The notes: a model not told the origin generated them from the sequence alone. Shown: positions 23,540 through 34,210, counted from the stretch's first letter. The stretch is DNA of 64,000 nt from Culex pipiens pallens (GCF_016801865.2 NC_068939.1:90478879-90542878), one strand, 5' to 3'. Made by a program: numbers and translations.

Positions 23540-24180
23540 AATTTCAATTCAAGCAATTCAGACGTTTTAAAAAAAACGTAAAAATATTCTCTAAATGATG
23601 ATTGACACAGTCGATAATTTTCCTCACACCAAACTGTTTTAAGTAAGAATAAACTTTTAGGTAGTTTACCAATATTTACCTACAACAGAGTGAAGTTTGT
23701 CGAACCCTTCCTAAAATTTGACAAACAATTGAAGCACTTTTCAAGAAACTGAAACTTATTTCAAAAAGTGCATTTCGAAATGACATTTGAAATTTAAGTT
23801 TTATTTACTCAATTGATTCATTTTAATTCAAAAGTCTATGGAGAAAACGCCAAAACATGTTTTTCTGATAGGTCTAAACAATGTTTTGGGCAATCCTCTC
23901 AGCTGTCACTCATACTCTTTGATTCAATCTTATTTTTTAATCTGACTGCATTACATTTTTAACATTCTGGTTGCACTTGACAATATATGTTGCAATGATA
24001 TTTCAAAATATTCTTTTTTCTATATATCACCGCTTAGGCACAAGATGATGCAAATTTTCTCAAATTTACAATTTTGAAACGTACATTTAGCTTAATGTTA
24101 AAAATGAGTCAAAAAAGATTCATGATCGAATTTGCAATCGAAATTGCAATTCTCGAATGAAGAAAACTTCTTGCTTTTCA
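23540..24180. other. AT-rich intergenic DNA, nothing recognised
   Basis: Low-complexity A/T sequence with no open frame of interest and no repeat seen elsewhere in this window. Confidence 0.5.
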
Positions 24181-24184
24181 TCTC

Positions 24185-25095
24185 CAAAAATTACAGTACT
24201 GAAAATAACTTTTTGCAATTCCGTCGTGAAACTACTTACTTTTCCTGTCATTCATGAACGACGAAATAGCCTACTTTTCTGTACCAAAAATAAAAGAATC
24301 GAATAGCAACACTTTTCAAAATAAATGCTGAAAAGTTCTACTTTTCAGCACTGAAACGGGTGCTGAAAAGTTGAACTTTTCAGCACTTGTTTCGAAAAGT
24401 AACACTTTTCAACATTTTTTTGATTTAAACGATTTATTGACAAAATACAAGAAAATTTGACTTAAAATTTCACTCAATGGGTGTTTTTTTGGAATTGCAA
24501 AAAATGTTGTATGAACTCGGTGAACCTCGTTGGATAAATGTACGACTCGTGCTGAAAAAATCCTCTTTTTGCAACTTGTTGCATAAACTACTATTTTAGC
24601 ATCCATTTCAATGCTGAAAAGTTCAAATGAAATGGAATCGTGCTGAAAAAATAGTAAATTATGCAACAAGTTGCAAAAAGAAGATTTGTTTCCACACGAG
24701 TCGTACATTTATCCCACGAGGTTTACCGAGTTGGATAAAAACGACAAGGGCTGAAAAAAAATGTTTTGTTACGAGTTCCATAGAACTGTTGTTGCAATTC
24801 AAAAAACACCCTTTGAAAAGAATTGTAACGCAAATGTCCATGTATTTTGTCAATCCACCGTTTAAACCAAAACAATGTGAAAAGCATTACTTCTCAAAAC
24901 AAGTGCTGAAAAGTTCTACTTTTCAGCGTCTATTCCAATGCTGAAAAGTAGAAATTTTCAGGATTTGTTTTGAAAAGTGTTTCTAGGTTATTTTTGATAG
25001 AGAAAAGTAGGCTGTTTCGTTGTTCAATAATGGCCGGAAAAGTAAGTAGTTTCACGGCGGAATTGGAAAAAAAATGCATTTTGCAATTTTTCGCA
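24185..25095. repeat. Foldback repeat studded with TGCTGAAAAGT motifs
   Basis: The left half contains GCAATTCCGTCGTGAAACTA and the right half its inverse, TAGTTTCACGGCGGAATTG. The centre is near 24620. About ten copies of GCTGAAAAGT occur in both orientations, often as adjacent hairpins such as GCTGAAAAGTTCTACTTTTC. ACGACTCGTG also recurs inversely in the two arms. No coding content. Confidence 0.8.
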
Positions 25096-25512
25096 TAAAA
25101 CACTATTCTAAATTAATTCCAAATGACGTTCGATATCACAGCAACCATTAAAAAACACGATTTCATTATGAATTATGAAGCGTTTTATTTTCCATTTATT
25201 TTAATAATTTTTCATTCAAAAAAGGTACAAAGTGAGTGGTTTAAAATTTTCTAGCTCAGCGATTCTCAACGAAGGTACCAGGCCTACTTCATTTACATGG
25301 CAGGGGGTACCAGCCTAGAAGAAAGTTTTGAGAATCGCTGCTCTAGGGTATAAAGCTTGAATGGAAAAAAATAATTATATAAATATAGAAACTCTACACG
25401 AAACCACCATCATTCGAAAAAAAATGTCCGTTTGGGTTTTAAATTGCATTTGGCCAAAAAACTTTACTTTTTGTTTGGCCATTAAAAAAATTACGCCGTG
25501 TTAAGATGGTCT
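25096..25512. other. AT-rich intergenic DNA
   Basis: No gene. 25480-25512 holds an ACGCCGTGTTAAGATGGTCT fragment related to the CAGCAATTCCCC foldback family. Confidence 0.5.
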
Positions 25513-25514
25513 TA

Positions 25515-26162
25515 CACCCAGAACTGGGCATCGGCATACGAGAGGATAAAGACCATGGTTCGGTAGTAAATTGGTACTGTGTGCGGACGGAGAGGATAAA
25601 TTCCGAAATTACCGAGAGTACTTTACTGCCCATGTTCGCATAAATGTCCCATATGTAAAAACAGCAAGCTGAGAAAAACGCATTTGAAGTTTGTCCCATA
25701 CATAAGGCTACGTGTTAAGTTTTCACGAAAAAACTGGACTTCCTCCTGATTTCTAGAACAAAGTACTGGATGTTATAGGCTCTTTTGAAAGAGCACACAA
25801 TTTTGAACCAAACTGCATCAATAACTCGAAATCGATGAAAATGCATATGGGACATTTATGCGATCAGGGGCAGTTTACTCATGGGTTCATTTTCCAAAAA
25901 AGTTCATCCATCAAAAATAAAAAGGTACCGGTACCGAGACTCGAACCCAAGACCTTCGGCTTATTGAACCGTGCCTTTGCCGTATGGGCCACCATGGTTC
26001 GGTGACTAAGTGGCGGTCGTTTGTCCATATAAGCATTTCAATAGGATGAACTCGTCAATGAACGAATGAACACGCGAGAGGTCTTTACTCACGCAAAATA
26101 GTATTTACTTTCCGCACGTTTCTTTTCGGGAGGACTATCCCCTCGGCCTTTAACTTTGGGTG
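25515..26162. mobile_element. TA-flanked TIR element with internal Pol III-like unit, copy 2 (interrupted)
   Basis: Ends CACCCAGAACTGG...TGGGTG lie between TA dinucleotides (25513-25514 and 26163-26164). On the minus strand the A-box-like TGGCCCATACGG and B-box-like GGTTCGAGTCTC are intact, followed by an interrupted T run. A 248-bp MITE is nested at 25626-25873. Confidence 0.87.
25626..25873. mobile_element. 248-bp MITE with TTTA target duplication
   Basis: Ends CTGCCC(A/C)TG run into CGCATAAATGTCCCATATG and are inverted over about 30 bp with two mismatches. TTTA flanks both sides (25622-25625 and 25874-25877), whereas the undisturbed relatives at 17100 and 26430 have a single TTTA there. 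The insertion boundaries are therefore exact. Confidence 0.92.
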
Positions 26163-26164
26163 TA

Positions 26165-26429
26165 AGAATTACCATTTCCGTTGATTTAAAAAAAAAAAAA
26201 TAACAGCTCCGTGTAATTTTAACTGATTTCAGCTCTGTTGGACGCAAATAAAAGGTGATTGGTTAGGTTTTCAAGGAATAAAATAGTTTGAAGTTTCAAA
26301 AATCTAGACTGAAATTTGAAAGTGTCGCATGAAAAACTTAAAATGTTGTGTTGAAGGTCTTGGGGCCTTTGTTTGAAAATATTGTTATTGGATCCTCTGA
26401 AAAAATTACGTTACATAAAAAAAATTTGC
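26165..26429. other. AT-rich spacer between two copies of the same element
   Basis: No gene. It separates copies 2 and 3 of the CACCCA-TGGGTG family, which lie in opposite orientation. Confidence 0.5.
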
Positions 26430-26825
26430 ACCCAAAATTAAAGAACGAGGGGATAGTCCTCACGAAAAGAAACGTGAGGAAAGTACTATTTTGCGAGAGT
26501 ATGGTCCTCTCGCGTGTTCATTCGTTCATTAGAACAGTTCATCCTATTGAGTGGCTTATATGGACAAATGACCGCCACTTAGCCACCGAACCATGGTGGG
26601 CCATACGGCAAAGGCACGGTTCAATATGCCGAAGGTCTTGGGTTCGAGTCTCTGTACCGGCATTTTTTTTTTTTTTTTTTGTGGATGAACTTTTTTTGAA
26701 GATGAACCCATGAGTAAAGTACTCTCGGTAATTTCGGGATTTATCCTCTCCGTCCGCAAACAGTACCATTTTACTACCGAATCGTGCTCTTTATCCTCTC
26801 GTATGCCGATGCCCAGTTCTGGGTG
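26430..26825 (+). mobile_element. TIR element with internal Pol III-like unit, copy 3
   Basis: Ends CACCCAAAATTAAAG and CCAGTTCTGGGTG, with TA after the right end. Near 26597 is an A-box-like segment around GGGCCATACGGC, near 26640 a B-box GGTTCGAGTCT, and immediately after it a run of about 18 T, which would terminate RNA polymerase III. The internal unit is therefore about 75-80 nt and tRNA-like, but the whole element has DNA-transposon-style ends. Confidence 0.85.
26597..26682 (+). ncRNA. tRNA-like Pol III unit inside copy 3
   Basis: A-box-like, B-box and T-run terminator in correct order and spacing. The A box reads TGGGCCATACGG here and TGGCCCATACGG in the other two copies. I cannot draw a complete acceptor stem with confidence, so it is a tRNA-derived unit rather than a functional tRNA gene. 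Confidence 0.5.
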
Positions 26826-26827
26826 TA

Positions 26828-27775
26828 GGACACCCATGGTTCATTGGTTGTTTTTTCAAATAATCTAGAATTGCGAATGTGTCAGTACCAAAAAAAGTAT
26901 AGATAATCGCTCAAATTTTCAAATTATCACAGTTTTAGTCTTATAAGAAATTGAGTTTCATATGTTTATAGGACCTATTAAAAAACTCTAGAAATTAATC
27001 CCAAGTAAATTTTCGTATAATGTTCACAGATAAAATCAACACTTCATTTTCATAAATTAAAGCTGCAATTTACATGACCAAACACTGCAATTACTCAAAC
27101 AACCAGAACACTAATTCGCCGGTCAGACTTTAAACTCAATTATTTGCTTAAAAATGGGCCACCAATTTATAATGGTTGGCAAGCCCGGGTGGGTGGAACC
27201 GAACGCCAAAACGTGCACCAGAAGCAAACATTGCAGCAGATTCACGCTTGTGGTGCACCGTGACCGGTAAACCAGACCTAGATAAATCGCTTTAATGTGC
27301 ACATAAATTATAAAATGAAAAATTACCGAAAACAAAAGCTGGAAAAAATTGCAAAAACAAATAGCCGCTGCTGCTGCGTTTCAGGTTTGGGCGGCCACAA
27401 GGACCGCACGGATTTTCGGATGCAACTGCAGCAATTGGGGAGGGCGTTGACGGTCTGTACGAGGCGGGCGGCGAAATGCAAAGGCCAAACCACGCGAATC
27501 CCTCGCTGGTGTGTTGTATAAACATTGTTGTTATCATAAATTTTACCGCTTTCGCGTGGTAATTACAATTTTATAGCTGCCCACTTTTTTCCATTGCCTG
27601 CACAACATTGCAACAGTGTGTGCACACTGAAAGGCTTTTAATGGTAAAAAAATGGGAAAATAAAGAAATTATCATCTCTGTGAATTTTCAAAACCTCAAA
27701 TCTTCAAATCTTGAAAGTTACAAGTCATTTCATATTCAAATTTTCGAATCAAAGTTTTTAAAGGTTGATTTTTAA
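26828..27775. other. Intergenic DNA, no gene recognised
   Basis: 27120-27540 is less AT-rich and opens small frames on both strands without domains. It is single-copy in the window, so a regulatory element or non-coding exon is possible but not supported. Confidence 0.4.
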
Positions 27776-27776
27776 T

Positions 27777-28495
27777 GGTCGATTGTTGATTGTTGACTGT
27801 TGATTGTTGATTGTTGATTGTTGATTGTTGATTGTTGATTGTTGATTGTTGATTGTTGATTGTTGATTGTTGATTGTTGATTGTTGATTGTTGATTGTTG
27901 ATTGTTGATTGTTGATTGTTGATTGTTGATTGTTGATTGTTGATTGTTGATTGTTGATTGTTGATTGTTGATTGTTGATTGTTGATTGTTGATTGTTGAT
28001 TGTTGATTGTTGATTGTTGATTGTTGATTGTTGATTGTTGATTGTTGATTGTTGATTGTTGATTGTTGATTGTTGATTGTTGATTGTTGATTGTTGATTG
28101 TTGATTGTTGATTGTTGATTGTTGATTGTTGATTGTTGATTGTTGATTGTTGATTGTTGATTGTTGATTGTTGATTGTTGATTTTTGATTGTTGATTGTT
28201 GATTGTTGATTGTTGATTGTTGATTGTTGATTGTTGATTGTTGATTGTTGATTGTTGATTGTTGATTGTTGATTGTTGATTGTTGATTGTTGATTGTTGA
28301 TTGTTGATTGTTGATTGTTGATTGTTGATTGTTGATTGTTGATTGTTGATTGTTGATTGTTGATTGTTGATTGTTGATTGTTGATTGTTGATTGTTGATT
28401 GTTGATTGTTGATTGTTGATTGTTGATTGTTGATTGTTGATTGTTGATTGTTGATTGTTGATTGTTGATTGTTGATTGTTGATTATTGATTGTTT
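27777..28495. repeat. 7-bp array (GATTGTT)n, about 100 units
   Basis: About 720 bp of GATTGTT with only a few variant units (one GACTGTT near the left edge, one GATTTTT near 28180). Because 7 is prime to 3 and the unit creates no stop on the minus strand, that strand reads as a long INNQQST heptapeptide repeat. That is arithmetic, not evidence for a protein. Confidence 0.98.
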
Positions 28496-28499
28496 TGTG

Positions 28500-29884
28500 A
28501 TTGCTTGAGATGGATTGTTGATTGCTGTTGATTATTGATAGTCTTGTTTTTTTCCATAATTGAATTTCATATTCAAAAAAGAACTTCCAGTGTATCACCG
28601 TTTGCGCCACAAGTCAGACTACAGAAGTAGTTAGGAATTACTCTCGCGTGGAAGTGAAAAATGTGTGCATGCGATGCAAGAATGCATCTGTGGCACACCA
28701 GTAGCTACTGTGCATTTCAGGCACACACACACATTCACCAACTGTCTCTGGATCTCCCCCCCTCATGAGTTATTTTTATGATTCCATATTTTTGATTTAG
28801 TGGAGATAACAGGACTCTGAACCAGGTACTTGGCTCGAAAGCGTTGATTTATTGTTTTGGGCTGGGAAAAACTAATACTTTTGCACAGTGTAATCTTTTC
28901 ACTGAAGTGATTTTAGATTAAACATGCTTATTAATTTTAACTGATCATCAGTTTCTCAATTTCAAGATACATCAAGCTTCTTTTTCCCAATTCTTCCCCG
29001 CCAGCTTAAAAGGGTCAACACGTCGTTTTTGTCGTCACCGTCGTTGCCGGACACGGGTGTCATTAAAAAATCATTTTATGGCAATTTTATTTATGTGACA
29101 CATTTCAAAATAACCATGAGAGGATCTGAGATTAAAAGAAAAAGAACCGTTGAGAGAACCTAAGTGTGGATTAAGGTGAAACGTGAAGGCAATCTTGATT
29201 TCATATGTATTAGTGCATTTTGATAGTGTTAGTTTGATGATCATCATCGATGACGTCACTGATGAATTAGTATTAGTGATTCCGTATAGTGGTAGTAGTG
29301 TACGCAAAAATTCTCGCTTCACATTTCAAAAGAGGTTTTGTAGAAATAAAAACATGCTGCAATATCATTTAAAAGAGGCTAATTTTGTATGATGTTAAAT
29401 TTCCATTATGGAATTCTTTAGAAATCTTTTCGAATTTTTTGAATGAATCAAACCTCTACCGCCCAATTTTTTAAAGATTTTTTTTTTATTTTTCCCGTGT
29501 TTAGGAGGTCATATTGAGCAACATTTGTTCTACGAAAAACAATACTTCTCTTTTTTCTCTCTTTTTTTTAGTTTAGAGGCGGAGTCGGGTTATAGAGGGC
29601 TAATACGTAGAAATATATAATTCAATGTGATAAATATAGTAAAGCATTTGGTTGAATTCGTTTGATGTTAATAACATATCCATTTATTTTTCATTTATTT
29701 CACTTATTTTGTAACTGTCATTTTCTGAAGCCAGCATGGACTAAGAAATAAACTTTTGGAGTGTTAACTGTGATCATTATTACAAAGTGATAATCGCCCT
29801 GGCTGGTAAGGTCAACAGCAAATGCCTTGTCACTTCCGGTTAGTCCTGTGGATACGGGAGCTCGTTGTACCATCAGCTGCTGCT
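28500..29884. other. Intergenic DNA and probable NEMP 3' flank
   Basis: No gene recognised in 28500-29690. Minus-strand AATAAA-type signals occur at about 29690-29750, downstream of the NEMP stop codon, so about 29690-29885 is the likely NEMP 3' UTR. Confidence 0.4.
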
Positions 29885-29885
29885 G

Positions 29886-31097
29886 CTACCTGTACGCTTC
29901 CATTCGTGGCCGATCGCGCAGTTCGTCGAGGGCTTTGATGGTTTTGCGGGCACCTTGATCGTTGAACTCTTCGACGGTGAGAAGGCGTCGTTTGGGCGGG
30001 AATCGACGCCGGTGAAGGGAGCTGACTCTGGTCAGGAGGATTCGCGGGGAGTAGTAGCAGATGAAGAGGGCGTTGCAGAATCCGGTGGTGGCCTCTCGGT
30101 AGGTGGATGAGAAGAAGATTGCGCCGATCGCGGCCAGTCGGAGGCGCCACTTGATGAGGTCCTTGCTGCGCTGGTTCTTTGAGGACCCATCCGGTAGCAC
30201 ACGACGAAGCTGATGAATCCGGTCACGAGGACGTACCAGAACACGTACACCTGGTACGTGACAAAGATCAGTCGCAAGTTGTCGAACAGCATCAGGGCAA
30301 AGTAGAACCCGAGCGTCCATCCTCCCAGCATTACGCCGTACATCATCGGCTTCCGGGGGAAGATCTTGCTGGTCAAATAGACAACCACGGAAAGCTGGCG
30401 AAAATGCCTAAGAAAATCCCACAAATGTAGCAGAACAGCGCGTTGTCCGATAGTTTGACCGCCGACGAAAACACAAACACCCCCGCCGCAAGCAGGATAA
30501 TCCGCCAATAGTCGATCCGGATCAGGTTCAAACCGAATCACGTACGCCTCGCCGGAAACGACCCCGATGCAGCTTTGATTGAACGGATCCAGCTTAATGA
30601 CCTTCTTCCGGCTGTTGGACAGGAAGTTGAACGAAAGCAGACTCTGCTCCGTTTCGTGATGCGCCCGGACTTCCTCCGGGTTGCCGCCCTCGTACTGGCT
30701 AAAATCGTCATGGTCGCACTCAAAGTTCAAAATGATCGTCTGGAACAACCGCCCCAGCTGCAGCCCCGGTAGCAAAAGGTACTCAATCCCGGCCGAAAAA
30801 TCCGGTTCGGGTCAGGTAGGTCCGCGATGACACCATCCGGCTCCAGATAGTGCACTAAAAATAGAACCACTTTCGTAACTCTTCAAAAAAAACTACAAAA
30901 ATAAATCCAAACTCACCTCCCACTCCTTGAGTGGCCGCGCAGCAGTTGGGACAGGTGCCGGGTAGGAGCAATTGATGCCAAAAAGCACAGCGGAAGATGG
31001 ATTTGGTCAGCTCCGCCGAGAAGGAAGATTTTCTTCGTGGACGAATTTGAAGAATGAAAACAAACAGAACTGTCAGTGCCAAAAGTGGCCGGTCCGC
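29886..31097 (-). CDS. Nemp: NEMP family nuclear envelope membrane protein, with four single-base frame breaks
   Basis: Homologue of NEMP1/TMEM194 (Drosophila Nemp), an inner nuclear membrane protein with a lumenal beta-rich domain, several membrane spans and a nucleoplasmic tail, linked in animals to nuclear stiffness and fertility. Exon 1 (about 30917-31097) has a hydrophobic LLALTVLFVFI signal. A 62-bp intron (30855-30916, GTGAGT...TTTAG) follows. Exon 2 carries the lumenal domain (LDPFNQSCIGVVSGEAYVI), spans including FCYICGIFLGIFAS and KIFPRKPMMYGVMLGGW, the family hallmark FISFVVCYRMGP, and the tail RLLTVEEFNDQGARKTIKAL. These match in order but lie in different frames, with shifts at about 30809, 30530, 30391 and 30178, each in a 3-base homopolymer. 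No in-frame ATG is seen; CAG before GCGGAC at 31097 may be an acceptor for an upstream start exon. The conservation suggests assembly error or a very young pseudogene. The family call is firm; intactness is uncertain. Confidence 0.85.
30855..30916 (-). other. Predicted 62-bp intron of the NEMP gene
   Basis: On the minus strand the donor is GGAG/GTGAGT and the acceptor CTATTTTTAG/TG. Length is typical of short dipteran introns. Splicing joins ...CCAATQGVG to VHYLEPDGV. Confidence 0.75.
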
Positions 31098-31383
31098 CTG
31101 TCAGAGAAAAGTGTTGCCAAAATTCAAAGAGCTTCTAGCATTAACTTTTATTTTGAATTACTTTCCACTAATTTGTTTGGTTTTATACTCGTTATATGAA
31201 TTTTTTATATACGAAAACAAAATTCATTAATTTTATAGACTTTTTACGACATTTAGGAAGACAAAGTATCCACCAATATCAGTATCAAAATAATTAATTA
31301 CCAAATACCGTAATACAATTTCTGGCAACACGATGTGATTGGAATCATGATGATTACCAATACTAATGTAACTGGTGGTTGTG

Positions 31384-31864
31384 TTAAATCGTGTCAAACA
31401 AGAGAAAAAATTGCTCGCGGAAATTTTCAACTCGCAAGTTTAGGAGGACGATTTTCGCGAAATTGTCCGTTTTGGTGAAATTTGTGGTGATCAGCAGACG
31501 CTCCTGGCTGCAGCACGTTTGGGGATCAACAATTTATTGAGGTAAAGTAAATAAAATGGACTTTTTTCGGTGGTGTAATTTTTGTATGGGAAACCCAAAG
31601 TGTTAGAAAATAGGCAAAATGTGTGGAAAAAATACCCGTTTTGGACGTGATTGCTTGTGTTTTTGATTCTCGCAACTGTTCTGTTAACGATGATTAATTT
31701 ACTTTATATGCTGCGTGCCTCATTTGGGATTAATTTTCGATTTTCTCAAAGGTACCAGATTTCCACTGGTTAAGGGGGAACAAAAAACCCATCATTTTAA
31801 AGGTGGAACAGGACAGTTCATCAACCATGTTTATTCGCCATATTTGATGATGGCACGTTACACC
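31384..31864 (+). repeat. 481-bp tandem duplication, unit 1
   Basis: Identical to 31865-32345 except for about two substitutions (GCTCGCGG/GATCGCGG and GTTAGAAAA/GTTAGCAAA). Each unit holds an exon-like stretch ending TTATTGAG/GTAAAG and, about 180 bp on, CTCAAAG/GTACC, then a frame with GGTGQFINHVYSPYLMMARY. It lies about 290 bp upstream of NEMP in divergent orientation. Confidence 0.93.
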
Positions 31865-32345
31865 TTAAATCGTGTCAAACAAGAGAAAAAATTGATCGCG
31901 GAAATTTTCAACTCGCAAGTTTAGGAGGACGATTTTCGCGAAATTGTCCGTTTTGGTGAAATTTGTGGTGATCAGCAGACGCTCCTGGCTGCAGCACGTT
32001 TGGGGATCAACAATTTATTGAGGTAAAGTAAATAAAATGGACTTTTTTCGGTGGTGTAATTTTTGTATGGGAAACCCAAAGTGTTAGCAAATAGGCAAAA
32101 TGTGTGGAAAAAATACCCGTTTTGGACGTGATTGCTTGTGTTTTTGATTCTCGCAACTGTTCTGTTAACGATGATTAATTTACTTTATATGCTGCGTGCC
32201 TCATTTGGGATTAATTTTCGATTTTCTCAAAGGTACCAGATTTCCACTGGTTAAGGGGGAACAAAAAACCCATCATTTTAAAGGTGGAACAGGACAGTTC
32301 ATCAACCATGTTTATTCGCCATATTTGATGATGGCACGTTACACC
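31865..32345 (+). repeat. 481-bp tandem duplication, unit 2
   Basis: Second unit of the direct duplication. Only this copy continues into a different 3' sequence (frame with DDPLERAQAAVEVHCRQM, then a stop at 32436-32438), so it presumably retains the real downstream join and unit 1 is the extra copy. Confidence 0.93.
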
Positions 32346-32438
32346 TTAATGACGAGTAATCGTGATGACCCACTTGAGCGGGCTCAGGCTGCAGTGGAGG
32401 TACACTGCAGGCAAATGGTGAACACAAAATCCACTTGA
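32174..32438 (+). CDS. Candidate small gene divergent from NEMP, possibly mitochondrial-targeted
   Basis: An ATG after ACTTTAT begins MLRASFGINFRFSQRYQIST, an Arg/Ser-rich, acid-poor start like a mitochondrial presequence. That frame stops at GGTTAA. A different frame continues KGEQKTHHFKGGTGQFINHV to PLERAQAAVEVHCRQM and stops at 32436-32438. A frameshift or splice between the two would be needed; a G5 run lies at the join. Not recognised. Confidence that it is coding is low. Confidence 0.3.
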
Positions 32439-32754
32439 AGTTGAGTAAAATTGGGAAATGAAACTCTAATGACAATTTTTGAAGCATAAAAAACAAGCAA
32501 ACAAACATCTTGACATTTTTACAAAATTGACCCATTTCAGTTCAAAACATGAAAGCCACATAAGGAATTTTTTACCAAAACTGGAAATGGATTTTATTTA
32601 TATTTTTGTATTGGCTAATACTTTTTGGTGGTCTTCCCTACGACCAAAGAAGCCATTTTGTGTCATTGGTTCACCCATACAAGTGTCCATACAATTTTGG
32701 CAGCTGTCCATAAATTGTGGTTTTTTTTACAAAAAATCAATTTGCCAAAGCTAA
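32346..32754. other. 3' flank of the duplicated locus plus repeat fragment
   Basis: No gene beyond the end of the frame above. 32640-32715 resembles the outer part of the 59-61 kb palindrome family (AAGAAGCCATTTTGTGTCAT). Confidence 0.5.
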
Positions 32755-32908
32755 GGCGTCATCCATAAAGTATGTCACGCTCTAGGGGGGGAGGGGGGTA
32801 TGAGAAAGCGTGACATTGCGTGTTATAAGTATAGGAAAAGCGTGACAAAGGGGGGGAGGGGGGTAAATTTTTGCTGATTTTAGCGTGACGTACTTTATGG
32901 ATGAAGCC
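32755..32908. mobile_element. Harbinger-like MITE, 154 bp
   Basis: Ends GGCGTCATCCATAAAGTATG and CGTACTTTATGGATGAAGCC, flanked by TAA (32752-32754 and 32909-32911). Copies at 46519 and 55380 are flanked by TTA. A 3-bp TWA duplication is characteristic of PIF/Harbinger. G-rich interior, no transposase. Confidence 0.9.
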
Positions 32909-32911
32909 TAA

Positions 32912-33622
32912 TATTTTTTTCTGATTTTTAGGCATGTTTCAGGGGACAAAAAACCACAACACTTGGGCCATAATCATGACTAAAAAAAATTAGTTTTTTT
33001 TGAGAATTTTTTTTTTAAATGTTAAAAAATAAACAATTATGATGTTGTCTTATCTTTTCTAATTTTTCGTTTTCGAACGTGAAAACGTAAATATCGCGAT
33101 TTTTACTTTACGAAATTTTGAGCTATGAGAATTGGGCACGAATTATCCAGAGGTCGTGAATAAATATTCATGACTTTCCATGACCGATTTCACTCGTAAA
33201 CGTGAATAATGTTCATGATTTCAAGAAAAAAACATGGATGCATGCAGTCGTGAAAAATATTCATGATTTTATGAATAAAAATTCATGATTACGATCAAAA
33301 AAATATAACTTGTGAATAAAAATTCATGATTTCATGCATAAAATTCATGAAATCGTGAATTTTTATGCATGAATATATTGACATTAGACATGTTGTCCTT
33401 TTGACCTTATGTCTTTTGACCTCTTTTTGCACATCAAAAAAAAATAACTAAATGACATTTTTTCGATGTGCTTCTTCTGGATAATTATATTTGAATTTTA
33501 ATTTATGTTTTTTCGGTGGTTGAAAATAAAACAGGATGATTCTCTAGATTTTTGTGAGCAAACTTTGAGATAAAGATATTTTTAAATAATTTTATTTTTA
33601 TAACTTTAATTCGCTTCGCTAA
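32912..33622. repeat. AT-rich DNA with repeated TTCATGATTT hairpin motifs
   Basis: 33140-33370 carries about eight copies of TTCATGA in both orientations, for example GTGAATAAAAATTCATGATT and CATGAAATCGTGAATTTTTA, similar in style to the MITE at 14740. The remainder is unremarkable. Confidence 0.55.
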
Positions 33623-33623
33623 G

Positions 33624-34210
33624 AGACGGTGATTTTAGCGGATTGCAGACTGGATTTCGTCATGTGATGATTGTTTTAGTCCAAGTTGCCTAGGAATTGA
33701 TAATTGGGTCTTAAAATGAAGCTTAAATTGCTAATATTATTGTTCACAACGATAATGTTTATTTTTCTGAGTACAATTACCCTTTGTACGACCGCAAAGG
33801 ATTTAAAATGGATTTTTAAATAAATTTTGAAAAAAAATATTTCGCGGCTCTTTTTGACAGAAAAGTTCCTACTTGACAGCTCGTTCCAAGGGGACCATAG
33901 TTGATCAATCGAAAAAGATTTGTCTTGTCAATTTTTTTTTGCATTAAAATGAAGAAAAAAAAATGACCAGAAATGGTTTTTAATCAAGTTTTTTACCGCT
34001 GTACATAAAAATTTACACAGAGCTTTAGGACTCTATTGGGAATAAAACCAATTCCACCAGAACCAGATTCTCACCACCATGACAGCCGTCCATTGCCGGC
34101 CGCACCCATCTCCACCGCGCACCAGGTAAAAAAGAATTCGGAAGACGGGAAGTGTTGATGCTCCACTTTTTTAAGGGGACAAGGGAAAATCTCCACGGTG
34201 CCCTAAACAA
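33624..34210. repeat. Dispersed repeat, copy 2, split by about 390 bp
   Basis: 33624-33675 and 34061-34200 align in order with 10650-10850 (GATTTTAGCGGATTGCAGAC; CGTCCATTGCCGGCCGC; GGGAAGTGTTGATGCT). The intervening 33676-34060 is absent from copy 1 and is probably an insertion, but no inverted termini are evident. Confidence 0.65.

Noticed and set aside
26348..26713. 121-codon plus frame
   Set aside because: Runs through the TIR/Pol III element; the same peptide appears inversely at 17226-17564 because both are copies of the repeat.
27696..28610. 304-codon minus-strand frame of INNQQST repeats
   Set aside because: Produced by the 7-bp array; period 7 reads as a 21-bp, seven-residue cycle in each stop-free frame.
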